The notes beneath the pieces are model-generated. The model was given only the letters and a program-made list of their open reading frames with translations. It did not search any database and was not told the origin of the DNA. Below are positions 56,371 to 64,000 of a DNA stretch of 64,000 bases, in pieces. This DNA is from Absidia repens (taxonomy: Eukaryota; Mucoromycota; Mucoromycetes; Mucorales; Cunninghamellaceae). Position 1 is the stretch's first letter; each line of letters starts with the position of its first letter. The position numbers and the translations under genes were made by a program. The stretch covers positions 186,001 through 250,000 of the forward strand of contig MCGE01000019.1 in NCBI GenBank assembly GCA_002105175.1. The letters run 5' to 3'.

Positions 56371-57189
56371 ATGGTTTTAAATTTTCTGTTGGCCCTTTTT
56401 TTTTCTTCCTCTTTCTTTCGTTTCTTTTTTTTTAGAACATCAACTTCAACTGCGGATTTAGTGATCTTGGATTAGTGGTTAGAACTTGAATCAGGGGCCT
56501 TTTGAAAAGTACATTACAAACTTCATGGGGAAACCCTTCCATTTTGTATTCGTGATCTTTGGCCGTCATCAAATTAGCATTCATTTTAGAATAGTGTCAT
56601 TAGCTCGACTTTGCGTTAGTTGTCATAGTTTATATTGCATCTATATCAGAATTAAACATGTCTTGTCTATTTACTATTATTCTCTTTTATGCCTTTCATT
56701 GTCTCGCTGAATGGGCATGGCATATGTGCGTGGAAAAACAGAGTGTGGGGGGAGGGTTTATGCGTAGAAAAAAAAACCGCAGCTCGTTGTGTAAAATGCT
56801 ACTTATAGTTTATCTAGAAATAACCCCTAACATTGTATCAGCGACATGGATACGGTGATATGAGTGGAGGAAATGGATGGAAAATACAAAGTATGAGAGG
56901 TTTTACGTGATGTGAGTGGAGGAAATGGATGGAAATTCCATAATCATAGGTCTTTATCTTAGTTTGATATTTTAGATAAGGGTTTACCCCTCTTTCTTTT
57001 TAATATATTAAAAATCATGTCTTGTCTTTTTATCATTAGTATGTCTCTCTCACTCTTTAGCTTGTCTTTCAACAGTAGATCCCTTTTCACAATCGTCATC
57101 TCGCTCATTTAGATTAGCACTGACCTCCTCCCCTAGTTTATGCTTGTTTTTAGTATAATAAAATGTTCATTTATTTTTAATAACCATTG
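56371..57189 (-). repeat. Dispersed element family, copy F (degenerate, with internal insertion)
   Basis: Pyrimidine tract (56392-56434), diverged conserved block (about 56465-56560, TTCATGGGGAAACCC), the internal AATTAAACATGTCTTGTC near 56650, and an outer end with AATAAAATGTTCATTTATTTTTAATAACC (about 57160-57187). Extra sequence inside includes a 29-bp direct repeat, GTGATATGAGTGGAGGAAAT and following bases, at 56855-56883 and 56907-56935. Confidence 0.65.
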
Positions 57190-57648
57190 ACTCAAAATCA
57201 TGTGGACACTATATTGAACCGCTTTATTTTGAAACTGTATATAGTATGCCAACTAATCTCTTTGTTTGTTTCATTACGTATTCCATACCTCCGTTTTGAA
57301 AAAATAATAGCGAAGTTCAAGTGCTTTCGTTTTTTAATGATTGTAATAGAAAACAATGACCAATATCACACTCATTCACGGGTACTCTTTGAGAATATCT
57401 ATTATCTACGCACACGCATATCATACACATACAGATATCACACAGCAAGCACACTCTCAATTTCGGTGCTTCTTTTTTTACATTTGTCTTTAGAGAAAAC
57501 CAACATATATTTTTTGCAATACTCTCTTCAAGATATTTGTCGATTGATTGATTTTATTATAATAATTCATTCATATGAAACTAGCCTGATAACTAAACTA
57601 AATCAAACTAAATACTATACAGGGAATCAACTAAACTACAAGACATCA
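57190..57648. other. Intergenic, CHO2 3' flank
   Basis: AT-rich spacer after copy F. A 180-codon plus-strand frame (57187-57729) overlaps the last CHO2 exon on the other strand and is not supported. Confidence 0.45.
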
Positions 57649-60600
57649 CTAAAGTTCGCTTGTGGAGGCAGGCATCACCGGACTGCACGTCGACAGTCGT
57701 TTGGATTTTTGATCTGGGAAAGGCGATAGAGTTTCCACGGCAAGTTGGATCTGTAAAATCGTAAAAAAAAAAAAAAAAAAAAAAAAAAGAGTTAATAACA
57801 CGGATTTATACTAATTTATACTATTGCTCAGTCACTTCTTGTCACTTTTTTGACTTACCCTTTTTGTAAGCCGTGCTACTGTGTTATCCGCCAACACTAC
57901 TTCCCAAGCAAATTCCACACCATATATCATCTTGATAACATCCACAATATGCCGGGCTTCCATTTCCCCAAGACCGATAAACACATCTGTAGGAGACACG
58001 GGAATGATATCAGGATTATTGTCGAGCGCATTCTGCACAAGTCGCAAAAGAGTATGTTGAGTGCCATTGGTGTCACTTGCATCCTTTGGTGTCGGTGTCA
58101 TGATCTCAAACGGCTCACTAACAGCCATAACATTGTGCTTGCCATCATGATGATACCGCAATTCGTACACACCTTCTTCCCATGGGAGTTGATTACCACC
58201 AAACGTCAAAACGCCACTATGTTGTTTCACTGTGGTGCCACCAAGGACTTCATTGACGGACCGTGTCGACGACAAAGAGGAGGAGGAGGAGGAGAGAGAA
58301 GGTGTTAGAGTAGCAGATGATTCACCAGAGTTGGTAGACTCACCAGAGTTGGTATCGATGTCACTGTCATTGGTTGTTGTAGTCGCCGCCTTTGAAGTTC
58401 GCTTTGTTTTAGTGGTGGTTGCTGATTTCGAAACATCATCCATAAGATCGGCGGCCCATTTCCATAACCCACGAGAACTGATGTTGGTCACCCGTTTATC
58501 CTTGTTGCTTTTCACCTTATAGACGCCAACCCAATCCCGCTCCCCACGATATTCTGGTGCTTCCCAGACCGCAGAGATGGCTTGGCCAAGTTCATAAGTG
58601 GAATTGTTGCGCTTCACAGAATATTTCGACAAATCATACATTTCGATGTTAACCACCTGAGGAATCAATCGTGCACGCTGAGACTTGATCAATGAACGAG
58701 TTTCGGTCAGCATTTCTTGTAACCTTGGCCGAGCTAAGTGGGGGAGGGAGGTTCAAAAAAAAAAAAAAAAAAAAAAAACGGAGAGAAAGAAACACAGTTC
58801 AGTATCAACTTGATCAAGTGAGAATAATATATATTGCTTTGACTAAACTTACCAGCATCCATCATGTCGCCAACAGCACCTTTGGTCTCTTCTACCGCCT
58901 TCTCCACTTTTTCGACTGTTTCTTTAACCATGCGTTCCACACTCTTGGTAGTGCTGACGGCAGCTTGAAGTTCATGTTTTTCTCGGATCAGTTTAGCCAC
59001 TTCTTGTTGTAATTTATCCGGTATGTTTTTTGGAATGGAGATAGCCGCCGATTTCAATGTTTTTGTAAGTCCCGCTTCTTTTCTGATTTGGTCGCCGTAC
59101 AACTTTCTCATATGAGGCCTAACATAGTTGGTTAGTTAGAAAGAAAAAGTGGCTACGTGTTAGTATTTCCATATATTCATTCAAGAAATTGGGCAACTTA
59201 CGCTTCAATGTAGTGCAGAAACAAAAAGTTAGAAATTTGAGAAAACAGAGCCAAGCCAAAAATAATCCAACTGTTTGCCATCAAAGTTAATCCCCAAAAT
59301 GCAGCGTGACCCATGATTTTTTCAGGATTATTCAAGAAACGGTAAATTCCAGTGTAAAGAAGTTCTGAAGGATGATCATCCAAGAAAAAGTCGCCATAAA
59401 ACCATCCAAATTCACCAAGAACTTCAAAAATAGAAGCAGCAGTCCAAACATGAAGAGCAATAAAGGTCTAAAAAAGAAGTAATTTAGTTACAGTTCATAC
59501 TAATTATCATGGAGACTTTCTTTGTGAGGATCAACATACCAAACCAAGAGTGTGTCGTAACAAAGTGGTACCGTAAGCCCAATCTTCAGGTAAGGAATAC
59601 ATTTTCCAGGCAGCGACAATAAAACTGATATAGGTCATACATAAAGACAAATTAAAGATACTATAATCAAAAATAAAAAAAAGTTGGCAATTAGTGTTAT
59701 ATAAATAAAAAAAACGGATATTTCCTGTTTTTTACCTTTTCCAGTTTTGGAATGCTTCGTGGACGCCACCACCCCATTTAACAAAATGTCGAGTGAAAAA
59801 CTTTTTTTGGGATTGAGCACGTAGAAGAGCACCAAGACCATAAGAGTGGACGATACGCCAGAAGAATGCTTGTCCGACAGCAAAAGCAATACCAATACGA
59901 GAAGGCAATAATAAAGGCAAAATGATAGCATAAGCCATAACAAGGACAGATACCAAATCAGTAGAACGGAAAATGTCGAAGTTTTTAACAACAATCAAAT
60001 CACGTCGGAAGTAGGTGGTAGTCAAATCGTCTTGATTTTCTTCAGATGTCACATTATCAGACTGATTATCATCACCAGATTTCACCTTGGAAGGAGTTTG
60101 ACGCTTGGGGACAGTAGGAGGATTGTAGGTCTTTTCAATATCTACAAAAGAAGGGAGGTAGATCAGTTAGCGAGTTTCCCATTTAAAGATAGTACATTGA
60201 ATCAACTTACGAGGGTTTTCAACATAAATCAAAAAAACGAATTGCAAAGCATGAGCAGCCATACTAACATACAAGACGGTGTAGCTTGCACACATCAATG
60301 AGACACCATAGTAACCAAAGTAGCCAACTGAATACATAGGGTGAGGCGCCATTTCAAAGACGCCATCAAAAGTCAACGACTGTTCAATCAAAAAGAAGAA
60401 ATCGCCCCAATCTATGACAGGTCCATAAAATAAAGTTATTAACGGAATTTTAAAATATAAAACCGATTGGTTGCTGCTATACTTACACCAAGCAAAATCC
60501 TTGACGACACGTTGGGCATCGATCTTGACCCAAATGTTAAAAGCCACCAAGAATAAACCACCAAACCAGCGTAAAGCATCACCCATAATGAAAGCGGATT

Positions 60601-61376
60601 GAGGAGAAGTATTGAACCACGACAGAGCAAAACACATATAAGTGGTGAAATCATTCATAAGAATTACATCCACTAGTTGACGGTAAAGAAGCCAAGCGTT
60701 GTATTCGATAGGAGCAGTCTACGTGTATAGAAATGAAATAAGTCATCTTATTCCAGGCATGGCTAGATACACATATTCAGTTTTAACTTACAGCATAATC
60801 ATAATCATCACCCATTTTGATAGACAATTCACGTTTCAACCAGTGGTAGGATTTTGACTGTTGATCAAAAAGCTTGTATTTTTTGGCCAAACGCACCAAG
60901 CCACGACTGTCACTTTGATACTTGAGCAAAGCACCCAAACCAACGTTGTACGCCAAACGCCAAAAGGCAAAAAGACCAAGGAACAAGAATTGCTTTGTGC
61001 GCGTAGACAACAAAAAGAATAAAGCAATTTGTATGGCCATGGTTCCCAAAGTCAAGACATCAAAGAAACCCTTCTTCTGTTTAGGGTCCAATAAGGTTGC
61101 CACCATTTCGTGAGTCACAGGTACACGGAAGACTATAAATCCATAGAAGAAGAAAAGCACGTTAATAATGCCGAAGCATAAAAAGTTTAAAGCGTGTATG
61201 TCCTTACCTTTTCCATCAGGGGTCTTGCCATAAGAAGAGCGAACAGTCTTGTCCTTTTTCATATCGATATCGTCATCTTGAATTGAAGTATTATCAGAGT
61301 CCAAGGAGTGCACTGAGGTCGGCTTGTCATCCTTCTTGCTAGAATTACGTTGACGCAATTCCGTATCTGCCGTCAT
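57649..61376 (-). CDS. CHO2: Phosphatidylethanolamine N-methyltransferase
   Basis: Ten exons: 61376..61208, 61132..60792, 60718..60487, 60411..60211, 60141..59736, 59660..59540, 59467..59202, 59118..58853, 58733..57859 and 57750..57649, giving 992 aa (yeast Cho2 is 869). It transfers methyl from S-adenosylmethionine to phosphatidylethanolamine, the first step of PE-to-PC conversion, in the ER membrane. There are many hydrophobic segments. Two tandem PEMT modules are visible through [16 protein letters not shown] (first) and [16 protein letters not shown] (second). The C-terminal part has a beta-sandwich region ([38 protein letters not shown]) and [23 protein letters not shown]. The small last exon ([12 protein letters not shown]...) was recognised because AGG|GTAAGT to TTTACAG keeps frame and restores the family ending. 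Without it a ten-residue read-through ends at 57832. Confidence 0.95.
57751..57858 (-). other. CHO2: CHO2 last intron containing a homopolymer run
   Basis: This intron carries a plus-strand poly(A) run (about 57763-57788), that is, poly(T) on the sense strand a few bases before the acceptor. An in-frame stop occurs 30 nt into the intron, so retention would swap the 33-residue tail for ten residues. Confidence 0.65.
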
Positions 61377-61742
61377 GGTTTTTTGTGGAGAAAGGGAAGA
61401 AAAGAAGTAACTAAAAAAAAAATACAACCCCTCTCCAAATTTGTTGGTTTGTCAATTTCTTGGACCCTATCCTACACTGACCCCGCTGGTGTAATTCACG
61501 TCCCGCCCATCTCTGAGATGAGAGATGGGACTCATGTGATTGTTCAAGAAACTCAATATTGGGGCAACAACGGAAAAAATGAAATTCTGGTACCACACAC
61601 GTACCCCAAGACAGCACAATAATCCATATAAATTAATACCAATCACGTACACACACGCACACAGACACACACATAAACCCAAACGACACAGAATAAAAAA
61701 AAAAAAAAAAAAAAAAAAAAAGCTTTTATTATAAATACAGAA
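61377..61742. other. CHO2 promoter and methyltransferase 3' flank
   Basis: Besides the E-box and hairpin it holds a CA-rich simple repeat (about 61649-61675) and a run of 27 A (61695-61721) just before the next gene's stop. Confidence 0.5.
61506..61539 (-). promoter_or_regulatory. CHO2 upstream E-box (UASINO-like) next to a perfect 9-bp inverted repeat
   Basis: CATGTGA at 61533-61539 resembles the core of the inositol-sensitive element (CATRTGAA) that controls CHO2 in yeast. Directly beside it is CCCATCTCT-GAGATG-AGAGATGGG (61506-61529), a perfect inverted repeat. It lies 130-165 bp upstream of the CHO2 start. Functional meaning is inferred. Confidence 0.4.
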
Positions 61743-62203
61743 TCATGATTCAATCACCCTTTTTCCATAAGCCCAATGGAAATTGAGATAAGTCTTATAT
61801 TCAACACATTCATCAAACGCACTATCTAAAAAATCATTGTATATTTGTGGATTGTATTCTCCTTCTAATTCTAATGATGCCCATAAAACTTCTCCTAACC
61901 TAGTCATCAGAGACAGAAGCGCCTAAAATAATGGTCAACGTCAGTAAAGTTCATGCTTCGTTTTTTTCTGTTTTATTCTGTATACCATACCTCGTACAAC
62001 ATCTTCCCTACATAGCCACCCCAGCAAATCGGTATTGAGGTATAATCACTTTGCACATCCTCCAATCCAGTACTAGCCAAGCATTGTTTGATTTCAGGAC
62101 CATGGAAAAGAGGTTGATCCACTGGCTTTACCATTGTATAAACTATATTCATACATAAAAAAAAAAAAAAAAAACGTGCGTGAATGTAAACACAGAGAAT
62201 GAG

Positions 62204-62234
<31 letters not shown>

Positions 62235-63000
62235 GGAATAAACTTACGAGCATTTGAAAGAAGGGTATATTTTGGTCCCGCCTGTTTTGGTATCATATCA
62301 GGTTCGATCAGTTCCATATATCCGCCAGGTTTTAAAAGGTTAGCCAATTCCATAAACTTGCGTTGTATGGATTCATCCATTTGGTACACAGTAAACATAA
62401 ATCGCTGATACACATGATCAAAGGAACCAGAACGCAAGTCAATGTCTTGTAACACATCGATTTTTTTGAATTGACAGTTGGTGGGGATATGAAGTGGCAA
62501 GTGTGGTGACGGCGGGGATAATGCATCCGGGCTGACTTCCAGTATATCAATCCCAGTGAAGGTGGCGGTAGGATATTCGTTTGCCATGTCTACCATAAAA
62601 ATAAAAATAAAAATAAAAAAAAGGTAAGGGGAGGGGAAGTGGCCTCTATTCAGCCAGTATGTCTTTTTTTACCTATGAGCCACGTGGCGGTGATGCCACA
62701 TCCTATATCTAGACACTGTGCTCCAGGTGAATTGAGTAAGTCGTTCACTGGTGCTATCAAATTGCGCTGAAAGACATGCTTAAACAAGTAATGAAGTTCT
62801 TGAACCTGCTGAGCATCCTGACGAGCTTGGTTAACCATGGTTTCTGTCAATATACTAGCCATTTTCGTGTGTTCGCCGCCATTGCTGGAAGAAGTGACAA
62901 AAGATGCCTGTGAAGATCGAGGCTGTTGATGACTGCTTGTAACTGATCCCGTGCCTTTTTTGAGGGTTTTCTTTCGCTTCTTTGACGGTATGTTTCCCAT
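61743..63000 (-). CDS. SAM-dependent methyltransferase, class I, probably N-myristoylated
   Basis: Four exons: 63000..62673, 62589..62248, 62142..61991 and 61922..61743, giving 333 aa, in frame throughout. Residues 1-15 (MGNIPSKKRKKTLKK) fit the N-myristoylation consensus (Gly2, Ser6, Lys7) followed by a polybasic stretch, a classical membrane anchor. A Ser-rich linker follows. The Rossmann methyltransferase domain runs from about 90: CLDIGCGITATWLIDMANEY is motif I with the SAM-binding loop, FTGIDI is the acidic end of beta-2, FDHVYQRFMFT is motif IV-like, and LLKPGGYMELIEPD is the post-motif strand. The C-terminal part includes ICWGGYVGKMLYE. The substrate is unknown. Related proteins are numerous in mucoromycetes. 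Intron 2 contains a TA repeat (62204-62229). CHO2 follows on the same strand. Confidence 0.88.
62204..62229. repeat. TA dinucleotide repeat in a methyltransferase intron
   Basis: About 13 TA units within the intron 62143..62247. Confidence 0.9.
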
Positions 63001-63497
63001 ATATATTGATACAAGATAAAATAATACTTGTTAATAATAAATAAATAAATAAATGATAAGAAAAAGAAAACAGGAAAGGTGGAGACAGACAAAATTGATC
63101 GAATTCAATATTCCGCTGTTGGGACGATGAAACTCCGCCGTCAGACCAAAACTTGATTGAACAGAAAAAAAACTTACTTTACTCAAAAACGTGATAAGCA
63201 GGTACGCTTGCAACAAATTTAATTTTTTCATCATTTCCCAAAGCAATAACAATAGTTGAAAAATAATAAAAATTCGGGTTGTTTTTATCAAGATGTGTAT
63301 AAGACAATAAAGACGAGATCTGTTGTGTAACGGGTACTTTTTTTAATACTATAAAAATAATATTTCTTTTATTTCATTTTATCGATTTCAAGTAAAACGA
63401 ATAAAAAAGATGTATAATACAAAAGGTAAAGGGATAAGGAGAAATGTAATAGAGAGAGAGAGAGATGGATATATACTATGAGCTAAACCTAACTAAA
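63001..63497. other. Intergenic
   Basis: Promoter of the methyltransferase gene (AAAT-rich leader near 63035-63052) and the 3' flank of the next gene, with a GA repeat (63453-63464). No gene is seen. Confidence 0.4.
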
Positions 63498-64000
63498 CTA
63501 AACTAAACTATGAAGTGATGTCCTGGACCGACCAAAAGGAGTTCGATTATTACTTGGAAAGGAACCAGAGTTAAAACTCCCACGACCAATGGTTGTTGAT
63601 GATGATGATTTCATAAAAGGCAAATGTTTTTTCAAAGGATTCATAGCAGTTGTCGATCCATAAAGGCTATAAGTGGTAGGCTGACTAGGCGGCAAAGTGG
63701 GAGCAGCAGGACCAACGGGCGATATTGGTACTCTGTGAGGGTGATAAACGTTGTTATTGGAAGTTCGTGTTGATGATCGAGGCAGTTGTTGTTGTTGCTT
63801 TTCCTTCAATTGTATTGTTGATAAAGATGATGCTGATGATCGTTGTTGTTGCAGTAGTTTGTAAACATCGTCAGTCGATTCTATTTTGGATAATTCAGAG
63901 AGTGGGGAATGCTGGTCGAACGGTGGAGTTAATGAGGAGACATGCAAATTGAATTGTTGGCCTTTGTGATGGTCGTTGTTGAATATCTGCACACTTTTTC
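63498..64000 (-). CDS. C-terminal part of a Ser/Gln-rich protein (truncated by window end)
   Basis: An open minus-strand frame of about 165 codons ending in SLHSLV and TAG at 63498-63500. It is rich in Ser, Gln and Pro with basic spots (RGSFNSGSF, TPFGRSRTS) and carries a proline run (TLPPSQPTTYSLYG). No ATG occurs near the edge. Either the exon continues off the window or it begins at the CAG acceptor-like site near 63991. The style resembles C-terminal tails of fungal regulatory proteins. No family is recognised. Confidence 0.6.
   Translation of the reverse strand, partial: KSVQIFNNDHHKGQQFNLHVSSLTPPFDQHSPLSELSKIESTDDVYKLLQQQRSSASSLSTIQLKEKQQQQLPRSSTRTSNNNVYHPHRVPISPVGPAAPTLPPSQPTTYSLYGSTTAMNPLKKHLPFMKSSSSTTIGRGSFNSGSFPSNNRTPFGRSRTSLHSLV

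Noticed and set aside
57187..57729. 180-codon plus-strand frame
   Set aside because: Overlaps the last CHO2 exon antisense, starts at the end of repeat copy F and has a biased AT-rich composition.

Overview
This is nuclear DNA from a filamentous fungus, most likely an early-diverging Mucoromycota (Mucorales-type) species. The evidence is short GT-AG introns of about 50-140 nt in nearly every gene, Gln/Asn/Ser-rich proteins, AT-rich spacers full of homopolymers, a Mucor-like chitin deacetylase carrying TYDDGP, and a chitin/chitosan gene pair. The genus cannot be fixed from the sequence. I rebuilt the genes by splicing; in each gene the exon junctions restore one continuous frame. No tRNA, rRNA, CRISPR array or bacterial feature was seen.

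Layout. 0-5 kb: an 844-aa low-complexity protein and mitochondrial ATP synthase beta (both minus). 5-14 kb: a spacer with repeat copy A, a small secreted cysteine-rich protein (+), a FUN14-family protein (-), a decayed gene at about 9.9-12.6 kb, and a 121-aa CxxC protein (+). 14-29 kb: a dense plus-strand block of NPR2 (GATOR1/SEACIT), chitin deacetylase, GFA1, a 1000-aa ATG13 and a HEATR2/DNAAF5-like HEAT protein. 29-34 kb: repeat copies B and C, a possible gene remnant and a 120-aa protein. 34-39 kb: a BICD-like coiled-coil protein and a RecQ1-like helicase (both minus). 39-42 kb: repeat copy D. 42-55.5 kb: a homeobox regulator, a 3180-aa BLTP2/Fmp27/Hobbit lipid-transfer protein and a SAC3/GANP-like protein (all plus). 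55.7-57.2 kb: a compound repeat island. 57.6-64 kb: CHO2 phosphatidylethanolamine methyltransferase, a probably myristoylated SAM methyltransferase, and the 3' end of a Ser-rich gene (all minus).

Functional threads. GFA1 and chitin deacetylase, the entry to amino-sugar synthesis and the step turning chitin into chitosan, are adjacent and co-oriented. NPR2 and ATG13 lie on the TORC1/autophagy axis. CHO2 and BLTP2 both concern membrane phospholipid, and CHO2 has a UASINO-like E-box upstream. The clearest undescribed structure is a dispersed non-coding element family (six copies, up to about 660 bp) with a CACGTG-bearing end, a pyrimidine tract and AATAAA motifs. Other points of note are a Trp-to-Gln change in the RecQ aromatic-rich loop, a CC1-box dynein-adaptor candidate, and a dynein-arm-assembly-factor-like protein in what is probably a flagellum-less lineage.
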